Origin: Gaiellasilicea sp963802765
GTDB taxonomy: Bacteria > Actinomycetota > Thermoleophilia > Gaiellales > Gaiellaceae
Direction of reading: 5' to 3'
Assembly (NCBI GenBank): GCA_963802765.1
Contig: CAWDJZ010000013.1
Span: 62,001-126,000, forward strand
Length of the DNA: 64,000 nt
Under the pieces are notes generated by a model. That model did no database searches. It had not been told where the DNA came from and was given only the letters and a program-made list of their open reading frames with translations. Positions 1 through 8,677 of this stretch are shown in pieces; the first letter of the stretch is position 1, and every line of letters starts with the position of its first letter. The translations under genes were made by a program, and so were the position numbers.

Positions 1-400
1 CGTCACGGATGACCCCGCAGTGGCCATGCGCGGTGTATTCGCAGAGACAGACGTCGGTGACGAGCACGAGCTCGGGCCGCTCGGCCCGCACCGCCCGCAG
101 CGCGCTCTGGACGATCCCGTCTTCGTCCCAGGCGCCCGAGCCCTCGTCGTCCTTCTCCTCGGGCACGCCGAAGAGGAGAACCGCCCTCACACCGAGCCGC
201 GCGAGCTCCCCGGCCTCGGCGACGAGATCCTCGATCGAGAACCGGCTCATCGCCGGCAGCTCCTCGTTCCTCACGGTCGACGGCCCCACGAAGAGCGGCA
301 TCACGAAGTCGTCGAGGTCGAGCCGCGTCTCGCGGACGAGCCCGCGAAGGGCGTCGGTGCGGCGCAGCCTGCGCAGGCGCGTGGCCGGAAAGGTGCTCAC
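1..400 (-). CDS. hemB: Porphobilinogen synthase (delta-aminolevulinic acid dehydratase), N-terminal part
   Basis: Only the first ~133 codons lie in the window; the gene continues past the left edge. HemB condenses two 5-aminolevulinate molecules to porphobilinogen in tetrapyrrole synthesis in the cytosol. The translation opens VSTFPATRLRRLRRTDALRG, followed by the family's FVMPLFV and a 'GVRAVLLFGVPEEKD' strand. Near the window edge comes the cysteine-rich segment DVCLCEYTAHGHCG, the metal-ligand cluster of zinc-type HemB enzymes. The GTG start at 400 overlaps the TGA stop of the upstream permease (GTGA), so translation is probably coupled. The identification is firm; the catalytic lysines lie outside the window. 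Confidence 0.93.
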   Translation of the reverse strand, partial: MSTFPATRLRRLRRTDALRGLVRETRLDLDDFVMPLFVGPSTVRNEELPAMSRFSIEDLVAEAGELARLGVRAVLLFGVPEEKDDEGSGAWDEDGIVQSALRAVRAERPELVLVTDVCLCEYTAHGHCGVIRD

Positions 401-1587
401 TTGACCAAGGTTACGTCAGGCGCCTTCGGCTGCTCGACCTCCACCTCGACCGGCACGGGCGCCCCGCCCTCACCCCACGGCTCGAGCGTCAGGCGCTCAC
501 CGAAGAACTCCCAGATCGCGCGCAGCGCGGCGAGCGTGGGCAGCGCGACGAGGATGCCCGCGATCCCGTACAGCTCCGCGCCCGCGAGCAGCCCGAAGAT
601 GACGAGCAGCGGGTGCAGGCGAAGCGCGTTCGCCATCACGTTCGGCACGACCACGTGCCCTTCGACCTGGTAGATGAAGACGAACAGCGCCGCCACCCAG
701 AGGACCGAGATCGGCTCGACGACGAGCGCGTAGATCGCCGGCGGCACGGCCGAGAGCCAGGGACCGATGTACGGGATGACCTCGATCACCGCCGTCCAGA
801 TCCCGAAGAGAAGCGCGTACTGCTCGGCGCCTGGGACGAGGTCGAGCGCGCCGAGCAGCCACATGCCGATGCCCGCACTGGTGCCGATGATCGTCGACAG
901 CAGCACCTGGCCGCGCACGTAACCGGCGAGCGCCGACTCGATCCGGAGCGTCAGCGGCGGCCCGCCATGCGGCGGGAAGCGGCGGTCGATCGCGCGCTCG
1001 AGCCGGTCCATGTCGAGCAGCATGTAGACCGAGATGACGACGATCAGGATCAGCGAGAAGAGCACCTGGATCACGCCGAACGCCGCCCCCTGGGCGAACG
1101 TGATCACATCCTGCGTATAGCCCGAGATCTCCTCTCCGGAAAGCGTCTCGAGCCAGTCCGTGGCCTGCTCGCGGATCTGAATCCGGTCGAGCCCCCTGTC
1201 GTCGAGCCAGCCCTGGAGACGCTCGACGTCGATCTCGGCACCCGTCAGCCCCGTCTCGCCGGACTCCTCGGTCAGGTACGTGTCGGCCCGGTCGGCGGTC
1301 GAGCGCGCCTGGTCGACGACGACGGTGACGAGGGCGATCAGCCCGATCACGACCACGGCCGCGAAGGTCGTGTACACAAGAGCGACGGCGAGCCCACGCG
1401 GCGTCCGGCCGCGTTGCACGGCCCGGACGACCGGGTTGAGCAGGAACGCGATCACCGATCCGGTCAGGAAGAGGAAGATGGCGTGTCCGAGCGTGCTCGC
1501 CAGCGCCCACGTCAGCAGCAGGAGCACCGGTAGACCGGCCAGCTGAATCCAGCGCGGAATCTGGATCGTCGGCCGTCCGTCAGCCAT
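397..1587 (-). CDS. AI-2E family transporter / permease
   Basis: A 396-aa multi-pass inner-membrane protein of the AI-2E exporter (YdiK/PerM/TqsA) superfamily. The start chosen is the ATG at 1587 (MADGRPTIQIPRW), because the open frame upstream has no family similarity and overlaps the divergent gene. Two N-terminal membrane segments (LPVLLLLTWALAS, IFLFLTGSVIAFLLNPVV) are followed by a helix at about residues 55-80 and a soluble region at about 85-150. The C-terminal half carries the family-typical run of helices with PYIGPWLSAVPPAIYAL and GHVVVPNVMANALRLHPL. Members export diverse small molecules or ions, so the substrate cannot be read from sequence. It is the first gene of a pair coupled to hemB. 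Confidence 0.9.
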   Translation of the reverse strand: MADGRPTIQIPRWIQLAGLPVLLLLTWALASTLGHAIFLFLTGSVIAFLLNPVVRAVQRGRTPRGLAVALVYTTFAAVVVIGLIALVTVVVDQARSTADRADTYLTEESGETGLTGAEIDVERLQGWLDDRGLDRIQIREQATDWLETLSGEEISGYTQDVITFAQGAAFGVIQVLFSLILIVVISVYMLLDMDRLERAIDRRFPPHGGPPLTLRIESALAGYVRGQVLLSTIIGTSAGIGMWLLGALDLVPGAEQYALLFGIWTAVIEVIPYIGPWLSAVPPAIYALVVEPISVLWVAALFVFIYQVEGHVVVPNVMANALRLHPLLVIFGLLAGAELYGIAGILVALPTLAALRAIWEFFGERLTLEPWGEGGAPVPVEVEVEQPKAPDVTLVK

Positions 1588-1666
1588 GCAGTCGATGGTA
1601 TCCAGTGCGACTGGGAGGGCTTCCGCGCGGAGCAAGGCGACGGCAGGGTCGGCTATCGTGCCGCGC

Positions 1667-2470
1667 ATGGCTTCGGCCCGACCCCGGTACGCGGTGCGGC
1701 CGCGTGCCACGAGAGAGCTGCGGCGCGCCCGAGCTCGTCGGCGACACTCCGAGCGCCACGCCACCCGTTTCGTCCTCGCCGCCCTCTTTTCGGCGGTCGT
1801 GGTGCTGACCCTGCTCGTGACCGCGTTCGGCACCTGGAGCTCGGCACCGGTCGCCACCCAGCCGCTCGCGGCCGCCAACGTGCTGCCGGGCGGCCAGCCG
1901 CTGCCACAGATCGTCGCGACGGCCGGAGCGGTGCAGCTCCAGCTCCCCGTCGCCCAGACGGCCGTGACGGCGATCGGGTACCACAACGCGGGCGACGGTT
2001 CTCTGGCACTCGACCCCGTCGGCAGGCAGGGGAACGCCGGCCTCTTCGCGCGCATCTGGCACCGGCTCGTCGGAGACAAGGAGAACCGGCTCGTCTGGTA
2101 CCAGCTGCAGGGCCGCGGCGGGCCCGGCACCTCGGCGCTCGCCGTCGGCGCCGCGCCCGGCACGGACGTCTACTCGCCCGTCGACGGGACCGTCGTCGGG
2201 ATCACCGACTTCGTGCTCTCGAACCGCACGTCCGGCGCCCGGGTCGACATTCGGCCGCACACTGCGCCCTCCGTGGTCGTCTCCCTGACCCACCTGCGGG
2301 CCGACCCCGCCCTCACGGTCGGCTCGGCCGTCTCGAAAGCGCGCTCGAAGGTCGGCGTCGTCGTCGACCTGAGCCGCGTCGAGCGCCAGGCACTTGCTCG
2401 CTACACGCAGGACAAGGGCAACAACGTGTCCCTGTCGGTGCGACCGGCCGCCGTGCTCTCGGTTAGATAG
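1667..2470 (+). CDS. Membrane-anchored M23-like (degenerate lysostaphin-fold) protein
   Basis: About 267 aa from the ATG at 1667; an earlier in-frame ATG at 1586 would overlap the divergent permease start and adds only low-complexity sequence. A basic N-terminus (RARARRRHSERH) precedes one membrane segment (FVLAALFSAVVVLTLLVTAF), so the rest should be outside the membrane. The C-terminal half resembles a peptidase M23 domain: a PGTDVYSPVDGTVVGI turn and a VVVSLTHLRADPALTVGSAV stretch at the positions of the usual 'DG.V' and 'Y.HL' strands. The HxxxD and HxH zinc ligands are not evident, so peptidase activity is doubtful; a structural or binding role is an inference. The stop codon lies at the left end of the foldback element that follows. 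Confidence 0.6.
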   Translation: MASARPRYAVRPRATRELRRARARRRHSERHATRFVLAALFSAVVVLTLLVTAFGTWSSAPVATQPLAAANVLPGGQPLPQIVATAGAVQLQLPVAQTAVTAIGYHNAGDGSLALDPVGRQGNAGLFARIWHRLVGDKENRLVWYQLQGRGGPGTSALAVGAAPGTDVYSPVDGTVVGITDFVLSNRTSGARVDIRPHTAPSVVVSLTHLRADPALTVGSAVSKARSKVGVVVDLSRVERQALARYTQDKGNNVSLSVRPAAVLSVR

Positions 2471-2633
2471 ATGGTTGATCGGCAATCGCCGCACTCGCGG
2501 ATGACGACCCAGACACGGCGCCGGGAACCACCCTCGACCTTGCCAAGGCAACCAGCCTTGGCTGCGGCCGAGTGCGGCCCCCGGCTTGGTCTGGATCGCC
2601 CCCGCGAGCACGCCAATCACCGATCAACCATCT
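2469..2633. repeat. 165-bp foldback (MITE-like) palindromic element
   Basis: The segment is bounded by perfect 14-bp inverted repeats (AGATGGTTGATCGG at 2469-2482 and its complement at 2620-2633). The arms stay complementary inward with interruptions (blocks CTCGCGG and CGA.CCAGAC match on both sides). The centre is an 8-bp hairpin at 2542-2562 with a 5-nt loop, lying exactly midway between the ends. The element begins inside the stop codon of the M23-like gene and ends 1 bp before the position where the next gene's usual N-terminus begins. It could be a non-autonomous mobile element or a very long structured leader/terminator; no transposase is seen. Confidence 0.6.
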
Positions 2634-3414
2634 CCTGAAGCTGCTTTTCATCGGCGACGTCGTCGGCGCTCCCGGAAGGCGGGCGGTCGAGGAGCGCCTG
2701 CGGCCGTTGCGCGACGAGCTGGGTGCCTCGTTCTGCGTCCTCAACGGCGAGAACGCCGCGGACGGGCTCGGCATCACCGCCAAGCTGGCCGAGCGGCTCC
2801 TCGCCGCCGGCGCGGACGTGATCACGCTCGGCAACCACACCTGGCGACGCGCCGGGATCGACGCCTACCTCGCCAAGGCCGAGCGCGTCATCAGGCCGGC
2901 CAATTTCTCCGCCTCCGCGCCGGGGCGCGGGCTCACCGTCGCGGAAGCCGAGGACGGGACGCCGGTGGCGGTGCTCAACGTGCTTGGCTCGCTCTTCCTC
3001 GAGCCGGCCGTCTCGATGTTCGAGCTCGTCGACGAGCTCGTCGAGGAGGCGCGGAGCCGGGCCGCCGTGATCGTCGTCGACGTCCACGCCGAGGCGACGA
3101 GCGAGAAGGTGGCGCTCGCACGCTGGCTCGACGGTCGCGTGACCGCCGTGCTCGGCACGCACACCCATGTGCAGACGTCCGACGCGCGCGTCCTGCCCGG
3201 CGGCACCGCGGCGATCACCGACGTCGGCATGACAGGACCGCACGACTCCGTGATCGGCGTCAAAGCCGACCAGGCGATCTACCGGATGCGCACCGGGATG
3301 CCGGTCCGGTTCGAGACGGCGGAGGGCGGGGTCCGGATCGAGGGGGCGCTCGTCGAGTGCGACGGCTCGGGACGAGCTACGGCGATCGAGCCGCTCCGTG
3401 TTCCCTTTCCCTGA
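2572..3414 (+). CDS. YmdB-family metallophosphoesterase (putative 2',3'-cyclic-nucleotide phosphodiesterase)
   Basis: Binuclear metal phosphodiesterase of the YmdB/TIGR00282 family, cytosolic, implicated in Bacillus in cAMP hydrolysis and RNA-linked regulation. Metal and active-site motifs are visible: FIGDVVG, NGENAADG, TLGNHTW, VDVHAEATSEK and GTHTHVQTSD. The family N-terminus (M-K-x-LFIGD) aligns with codon 2635, which here is CTG, not ATG. The only canonical start in frame is the ATG at 2572, inside the foldback element, adding about 21 unrelated residues. Either a CTG start is used or the element now supplies the start. The 3' end overlaps the convergent glycosyltransferase by 38 bp. Confidence 0.88.
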   Translation: MRPPAWSGSPPRARQSPINHLLKLLFIGDVVGAPGRRAVEERLRPLRDELGASFCVLNGENAADGLGITAKLAERLLAAGADVITLGNHTWRRAGIDAYLAKAERVIRPANFSASAPGRGLTVAEAEDGTPVAVLNVLGSLFLEPAVSMFELVDELVEEARSRAAVIVVDVHAEATSEKVALARWLDGRVTAVLGTHTHVQTSDARVLPGGTAAITDVGMTGPHDSVIGVKADQAIYRMRTGMPVRFETAEGGVRIEGALVECDGSGRATAIEPLRVPFP

Positions 3415-4582
3415 GCAACAGGACGAGCAGCCCGACGAGAAGCAGGTCGCGCGCGAGCACGAGGAGCGACGGCAGGAGCTCGAGGTCGCGTGCAAGGTCC
3501 CAGTAGCGATACGGGAACCAGAGCTGGGTGACGACGAGCGCGGCGCAGACGAGGAGCGACGCCCTGACCCCACGCCGCCCCGCGACGAGGGGCACGGCCG
3601 GCACGAGCCAGATGAGGAACTGCGGCGAGAGCACCTTCCCGAGCGCCACGACCGCGACGAGCGCGGTCGCGCTCCAGCGGACGAGCTCCTCCGGCTCGCC
3701 CGGCCGCCGGAGCCAGGTCCAGGTGAGGGCGACGAGCTGGAGCCCGGTGAGCAGGAGAGCGGTGACCGCCGTCCCGGTGGCGTGCAGGTTCTGAGAACCG
3801 TGCCCGGAGCGCATCTCGACGTCGAGCCCGACCAGGTGATGAGCGGCGAGGAAGAGCGCTGAGCCCAGGCTCTCGATCTGGAGCGGCCGGGAGAGCTGGT
3901 GCCCGATGCTGTCCGCGAGACCGCCCGGTGCGACGGCGAGGAAGGGAAGCACGGCGAGCGCCAGGACGCCTGCGAGCACACCGACGCCCACGAGCGCCTC
4001 ACGCCGGCCCTCGCGACGCCAGACGTAAGCGACGGCCAGCGGGACGAGCACGGCCGGATAGAGCTTCACCACTATCGCCGCGCCGAGCAGCCCGAGGCCG
4101 AGGCGGTGGCGGTCGTGCACGAGCGCGGCGAGCGCGCCGGCAACGAGCGCCGCCGGCCAGAGGTCGAAGCGCGTCAGGACGACCGACCCGAGCAGCAGAG
4201 GGAAGGCGGCCGTCACGGCGAGCACGGCGACGGTCCGGCGCCGTGTCGCGCGGAGACCGCGGAGCGCGACCGCAGTGAGGATGACGAGCGCCACCCCGCA
4301 CGCGGCCATCAGCCACTCGAAGCGATCTCGGTACTCCTGCTCGTCGTCGCTCAGGAGCGCGGGCAGCACGAAGGCGGGCAGGGCGCCCGGCGGATACTCG
4401 GGACGGATGTCGCGGTACGGCACGGCGCCGTTCTCGATCACGGTCCCGTAGCGCTCGTAGACCGGGATGTCGATGATCTCGCTGTCGTCGTACCAGGCGG
4501 TGTGCAGGACAGCCCACGCGAGCAGGAAGAGCGCCGCCGCCGCGAGCGCGGCGACCTCAGTGAACCGGCGCGGCGCGATCAC
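3377..4582 (-). CDS. GT87-family (DUF2029) membrane glycosyltransferase
   Basis: A 401-aa polytopic membrane protein with about nine to ten hydrophobic segments. It resembles GT-C fold mannosyltransferases of family 87 (polyprenyl-phosphate-mannose-dependent alpha-mannosyltransferases of actinobacteria). An early loop carries the acidic VYERYGTVIENGAVPYRDIRPEYPPGALP motif, and later segments include VKLYPAVLVPLAVAYVWRR and GKVLSPQFLIWLVPAVPL, typical of the family. It follows another membrane protein with a 26-bp overlap, suggesting co-transcription and a shared role in cell-envelope glycan assembly; the acceptor is unknown. Confidence 0.78.
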   Translation of the reverse strand: MIAPRRFTEVAALAAAALFLLAWAVLHTAWYDDSEIIDIPVYERYGTVIENGAVPYRDIRPEYPPGALPAFVLPALLSDDEQEYRDRFEWLMAACGVALVILTAVALRGLRATRRRTVAVLAVTAAFPLLLGSVVLTRFDLWPAALVAGALAALVHDRHRLGLGLLGAAIVVKLYPAVLVPLAVAYVWRREGRREALVGVGVLAGVLALAVLPFLAVAPGGLADSIGHQLSRPLQIESLGSALFLAAHHLVGLDVEMRSGHGSQNLHATGTAVTALLLTGLQLVALTWTWLRRPGEPEELVRWSATALVAVVALGKVLSPQFLIWLVPAVPLVAGRRGVRASLLVCAALVVTQLWFPYRYWDLARDLELLPSLLVLARDLLLVGLLVLLLREREHGAARSP

Positions 4583-6206
4583 GGCGGTAGAGCAGGGCGA
4601 ACGCCACGAACGGGAAGAACCAGGGGATGTAGAGGTAGAACCAGTGGGTCAGCACGAGCTCGAAGCCAAGCAGCACGGCCGCGGTCAGTGCAGCGAGCTG
4701 CAGGATCGACTTGCGCCGCGGCACGAACGCGACCAGAAGCGCGCCGCCGACGAGGAGCACCTGCAGTACCTGCTGGACGACGTGCAGGTCCGGTACACCC
4801 GCTGCGTGGTACTGGCCCCACCCCCAGATCGAGAAGGGCGACTCGCGGTCGAGCTGGAAGCCGAACGTGCGGTCGGCAAAGACGCGCGCCGCGTGGAGCG
4901 GATCGGGTTCCAGGAGCAGGACGAGGAAGGCGGCCAGCGTCGCGCCGGCGAAGCCCAGCGCGAAGCTGCGCGCCGGGACGCGCCAGCCGGACGGGTACGA
5001 GAGCCAGAGGGGCGCAAGCAGCAGGGCGGCGAACTTCGTCCAGCCGGCGAGGGCAACCGCTCCGCCACGCGCCCAGGCGGAGGACGCGAGCCAGAAGCCC
5101 CAGATCAGGAACGCGGGCATGATCGCGTCGTTCGTGTTCGAGTTCGACACGTAGAGCGTGAACGGATATGCGGCCCACGCGAACGCGAGGGTCGCCGCGA
5201 GCCGTGCGCCACCGAAGCGCCGGCCGGCGAGCACGAGCCCAATGACGCAGAGCCCGTCGAAGAGCAGCGAGGTGGCGTGCGCGGTCCACAGCTCGTCCCA
5301 GCGCCCGGTCCAGCCGAAGACGGCGTAGCCGGGCACGTAGGCGAGGTACGAGACCGGGCCATACGTGTCCCCGCGGGGGTTCGAGGTCTCGCAGCGACCG
5401 TTCGTCTGGATCCGCTCACGAATCTCCCCCTCAGCGTCGGCCGGGCCACACGGAGTCTGGTCCTCCTGCACCGGCATGTGGCCGTACGGCATCTCGCCGT
5501 TCGCGATTCGGTGCGCACCGACTACACCGGCGAAGCCGACGTCGATCACGCTCCGTTCCGCCTCGATGTTCAGGCCGACTCTGAAGCCGAGCAGGAAGAC
5601 GGCGGCGCCCGCGAGCAGCCAGACCGGCCAGACCGGCGCAGCCGCACGCGGCGGCCGGTTGCTCCGGGCGATCCAGACGCAGCGTCCGAGCAGGTAGATC
5701 AGCGGCGGATAGGCGAGCGGAGCGCTCCAGAAGATCTCGCCCTCGTTGAAGACACGAAGCGAGATCGAGAACGACAGCAGCGCGAGCAGGTCGAGGTTGC
5801 GCAACGAGAGCAGCCGGCGCAGGTTCGCGAGCCCGATGAAGAAGAGGGCGCAGAATCCGAGCCAGACCCACTCCTCGTTGATCGTCTTGCCGCCGAAGGC
5901 CCCGGCTCCGCCGCGCGCCATCGACCACGCGACCTGAGGCCCCGTCCACTCCTCTTCGACGACGCGCGTGTCGTCGTTCACCTTCCCGAGCACGATCTGA
6001 CCCGCCTTCCCCGACCATGCCTTGACGATCCACTGGTCGGTCGCCCGCCTGTACTCGGCGTCGGTCTGCGGGTTGGGCGGATAGCGCTCGAGCCAGTCCG
6101 CGACCTTCGGTGACTCGAGCAGGATCTCGGTCGCCTGCTCCTTCGTCAGCCGCGGCTCGTCCACGGCGCCAGGGGCCGTGACGGCGCCCGCAGGAGCCGC
6201 CAGCAC
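4557..6206 (-). CDS. Large polytopic membrane protein, probable GT-C type glycosyltransferase
   Basis: About 549 aa from a GTG at 6206; the frame stays open upstream, but that part overlaps the GtrA gene in another frame and looks non-coding. A signal-like AALVLAAPAGAV segment is followed by an extracytoplasmic stretch of about 90 residues (ending EEWTGPQVAWSMARGG), then roughly ten hydrophobic helices. Motifs such as GAHRIANGEMPYGHMP, GDTYGPVSYLAYVPGY and WTKFAALLLAPLWLSYP resemble DUF2029/GT87 and GT39-like enzymes. Loop acidic residues would be the candidate catalytic bases. It lies between gtrA and the GT87 gene, consistent with lipid-linked sugar transfer. The start is uncertain. Confidence 0.65.
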   Translation of the reverse strand: MLAAPAGAVTAPGAVDEPRLTKEQATEILLESPKVADWLERYPPNPQTDAEYRRATDQWIVKAWSGKAGQIVLGKVNDDTRVVEEEWTGPQVAWSMARGGAGAFGGKTINEEWVWLGFCALFFIGLANLRRLLSLRNLDLLALLSFSISLRVFNEGEIFWSAPLAYPPLIYLLGRCVWIARSNRPPRAAAPVWPVWLLAGAAVFLLGFRVGLNIEAERSVIDVGFAGVVGAHRIANGEMPYGHMPVQEDQTPCGPADAEGEIRERIQTNGRCETSNPRGDTYGPVSYLAYVPGYAVFGWTGRWDELWTAHATSLLFDGLCVIGLVLAGRRFGGARLAATLAFAWAAYPFTLYVSNSNTNDAIMPAFLIWGFWLASSAWARGGAVALAGWTKFAALLLAPLWLSYPSGWRVPARSFALGFAGATLAAFLVLLLEPDPLHAARVFADRTFGFQLDRESPFSIWGWGQYHAAGVPDLHVVQQVLQVLLVGGALLVAFVPRRKSILQLAALTAAVLLGFELVLTHWFYLYIPWFFPFVAFALLYRRDRAAPVH

Positions 6207-6223
6207 CAGAGCGGCCAGCGCCG

Positions 6224-6670
6224 CTAGCGCCGCCTGAAGGACCAGAGCTTGTTTCCGACGAAGTTCAGCGGGGTCACGAGCACGATCGCGATCGCCTGGG
6301 CGAGCACCTCCTGGAGCCCGAGCCGAACGAGCAGCGCCAGGAGCAGCAGGTTGGCGCAGAGCGAGAGCGTCGACACGACGAGAAACCGCAGCCCCTGGTA
6401 GCCGACGTGTCCTCGCTGCCCCCGGAACGTCCAGAGCCTGTTCCAGGTGTAGTTGTTCGTCACCGCGACGAGGAACGACACCGTCGCCGCGAGAAGGTAG
6501 TGCATTCCTGCACCGTGCAGGAGCAGGGTGAAGACGGCGAGATTGACGACGTAGCCGCTGGCTCCCACGAGGCAAAACCGCGCCAGCTGGAGCCAGTTGT
6601 GGGATCGGGAGAGCGCCCCGCGCGTCCGGGCGAGCGCGCCCGAGGCGCGGAGAGCGGAAGAGCGCTGCAT
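6224..6670 (-). CDS. GtrA-family membrane protein
   Basis: A 148-aa protein with four predicted membrane helices and the GtrA signature: LARFCLVGASGYVVNLAVFTLLL, then AVTNNYTWNRLWTFRG, and a C-terminal TPLNFVGNKLWSF. GtrA proteins are thought to flip or carry undecaprenyl-phosphate-linked sugars across the inner membrane. The ATG at 6670 (MQRSSALRA) gives the usual family length; the longer open frame enters the pcm coding region. It stands directly upstream of two probable lipid-sugar-dependent glycosyltransferases, supporting a joint role in envelope glycosylation. Confidence 0.87.
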   Translation of the reverse strand: MQRSSALRASGALARTRGALSRSHNWLQLARFCLVGASGYVVNLAVFTLLLHGAGMHYLLAATVSFLVAVTNNYTWNRLWTFRGQRGHVGYQGLRFLVVSTLSLCANLLLLALLVRLGLQEVLAQAIAIVLVTPLNFVGNKLWSFRRR

Positions 6671-6716
6671 CGACGCGGAGGAACCTAGCAGCGGCCGCGA
6701 ACGACACGGCCGGCCT

Positions 6717-7355
6717 CTAGGAGCGCGGATCCTCGGCGAACCCCTCGGAGCCGAGCAGCGGAACGAACCTACACGGCACCGAGCTCCTGATCTCGGGCCC
6801 GTGGGGCCCGCGCACGACCGTCTCCAGCCGCTGGTCGAACCGGCTCCCGACCGGGACGACGAGGCGCCCGCCCGGCGAAAGCTGTTCGTACAGCGCTCGA
6901 GGGATCGCCGGCGCGGCCGCAGCGACCGCGATGCCGTCGTAGGGCGCCCGGTCCGGCACACCGAGAGTGCCGTCGCCGACCCGCACTTCGACCCGCTCGT
7001 AGCCCGCTTCGGCGAGCGTCTTCTGTGCCTGCTCGGCCAGCTCGGGGAGGCGCTCGATCGTGACGACGTCCGCCGCCAGCTCGGCGAGCACCGCCGCCTG
7101 ATACCCCGAGCCGGTGCCGACGTCGAGCACGCGCTCGTGGCCCTTCAGCTCGAGCGATGCACAGATGATCGCGACCATGAACGGCTGCGAGATCGTCTGG
7201 CCGTGCCCGATCGGCAGCGCGCGGTCGTCGTAGGCGCGGCGCCTGCCCTCCTCCGGGACGAAGAGCTCGCGCGGGACCGCTCCGATCGCCGCCAGAACAC
7301 GCGGGTCGCTGATCCCCCGCCGGCGCAGCCGCTCGGCGAGCTCGACTCCGTTCAT
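6717..7355 (-). CDS. pcm: Protein-L-isoaspartate O-methyltransferase
   Basis: A 212-aa cytosolic SAM-dependent methyltransferase that methylates L-isoaspartyl residues in damaged proteins. The family order is complete: PRELFVPEEGRRRAYDDRALPIGHGQTISQP (substrate-side motif), VLDVGTGSGYQAAVLAEL (SAM motif I), VTIERLPELAE, GDGTLGVPDRAPYDGIAVAAAAP, and LSPGGRLVVPVG. The ATG at 7355 overlaps the stop of the upstream phosphatase-like gene (ATGA), so the two are probably translationally coupled. Confidence 0.93.
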   Translation of the reverse strand: MNGVELAERLRRRGISDPRVLAAIGAVPRELFVPEEGRRRAYDDRALPIGHGQTISQPFMVAIICASLELKGHERVLDVGTGSGYQAAVLAELAADVVTIERLPELAEQAQKTLAEAGYERVEVRVGDGTLGVPDRAPYDGIAVAAAAPAIPRALYEQLSPGGRLVVPVGSRFDQRLETVVRGPHGPEIRSSVPCRFVPLLGSEGFAEDPRS

Positions 7356-8677
7356 CTGCGTGCGAGCGGTCGGACGTACGCGGGCGGCGAGACCGCAAAG
7401 TGCTCCAGCACCGCGGGCATCACCTCCGTGATCGAGCCCGGCGCCGAATCGAGCCCGACCGTCAGCATGGGCACCTCGGAGTCGCCCACCGCGAGCGACC
7501 CGTGCGATCCGCCGCCCGCGTGATGGCGGCCCGCGAGGTCGACGAACTCCCAGCCGGGCGCAGCGGAGACGAGCAGCTCGCCCGCGTTCGGATTCGCGAG
7601 TGCGGCCCAAGCGCGCTCGCGGCCGTGCGGATAGTCGAGGATGGCTCGATCGCCGCTCGTGCCGGCCGGCGAGAAGCGGAGCTCGGCACCGTCACGGCGC
7701 GCGACGCCCTCGGTTCCCTCACGCCAGAGGACGACCTCGACCGCGTCGTGCCCGTCGAGCCGCCGCGCGAGCGCCGCAGGGTCACTGTCGGCGTACACCA
7801 TCGCCGCCCGGTTCGATGCGGTCACGACCGCTTCCGGGAAGGAGTCCTGCAGGCGCGTCACCTCGCGCACCGTCGTCTGGCCATGGTCGGCGCAGAGGAT
7901 GACCGCATAGCGCTCGAGGAACTCGTCCCGCCCGCCCGCCGCCTCGATCAGCGCGCCGACGGCATCGTCGCTGCGTGCGAGCGCCTCGTGCGCCACATCG
8001 GGCCCCTGCGCATGCGAGGCGAGGTCGTAGTCGGAGAGGTAGTAGACGAGGAAGTCGAAGCCGTCGCGCGTCACGAGCCAACGCCCGACTGCAGTGGCGT
8101 AGGCATCGATGGTTCCCCGCTGTCGGTTGCGGACGGAGAGCGGCGCCCCGGTTACGTCCGACTCGAACAGGTTGTAGAAGAAGAAGCGGCTCGGCCCATG
8201 CGCCGGCCGGGTCAGGAACGGGACTGTGGGCCGGTGCGCGTAACGCCCCCGGTAACAGGTGATGTTCACGGCCGCGGCGGTCAGCCCGGCGTCCTCGAGG
8301 GCCTCGTACACCGTGACCGCGCCGGCCCCGAGGTGGCTGTCGTTGAGCCCGTAGATCGTGTCGACGAGCGACTGCCTCGTCCCGGCCGCCCGGACCGCGC
8401 CGAACGAAGAGCCGTACTCGACCAGCCGTCGCTCGCCGCGGTGGTACCAGACGAGGTGCGGGATCTCGTGGACGTCGGGGTGCGCGCCCGTCGCGAGCGA
8501 CGACAGGCAGACGGGCGTCAGCGACGGAAACGTCGAGACAGCGCGGCGGTAGTGGCCGTGCTCGGTGAGGAGCGCCAGCGACGGGGTGGCGCCACGCTGG
8601 ACCGCGTCCTCCAGCATCGACGGCGTCAACCCGTCGATGATCACGAGGATCAGCTTCTTGCGCTCAGTCTCTGGCAA
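7352..8677 (-). CDS. Alkaline-phosphatase superfamily protein (nucleotide pyrophosphatase/phosphodiesterase-like)
   Basis: A 441-aa protein of the alkaline phosphatase/NPP/sulfatase superfamily. Metal-ligand motifs can be read in order: LILVIIDGLTPSM near the N-terminus, the nucleophile region FPSLTPVCLSSLATGAHP, YYLSDYDLASHAQGPD, and CADHGQTTV; a late histidine lies in GGGSHGSLA. No signal peptide is visible, so it appears cytosolic. The substrate (nucleotide, phospholipid or phosphonate ester) cannot be decided. It overlaps pcm by 4 bp and the upstream membrane protein by 14 bp, forming a three-gene operon. Confidence 0.82.
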   Translation of the reverse strand: MPETERKKLILVIIDGLTPSMLEDAVQRGATPSLALLTEHGHYRRAVSTFPSLTPVCLSSLATGAHPDVHEIPHLVWYHRGERRLVEYGSSFGAVRAAGTRQSLVDTIYGLNDSHLGAGAVTVYEALEDAGLTAAAVNITCYRGRYAHRPTVPFLTRPAHGPSRFFFYNLFESDVTGAPLSVRNRQRGTIDAYATAVGRWLVTRDGFDFLVYYLSDYDLASHAQGPDVAHEALARSDDAVGALIEAAGGRDEFLERYAVILCADHGQTTVREVTRLQDSFPEAVVTASNRAAMVYADSDPAALARRLDGHDAVEVVLWREGTEGVARRDGAELRFSPAGTSGDRAILDYPHGRERAWAALANPNAGELLVSAAPGWEFVDLAGRHHAGGGSHGSLAVGDSEVPMLTVGLDSAPGSITEVMPAVLEHFAVSPPAYVRPLARR

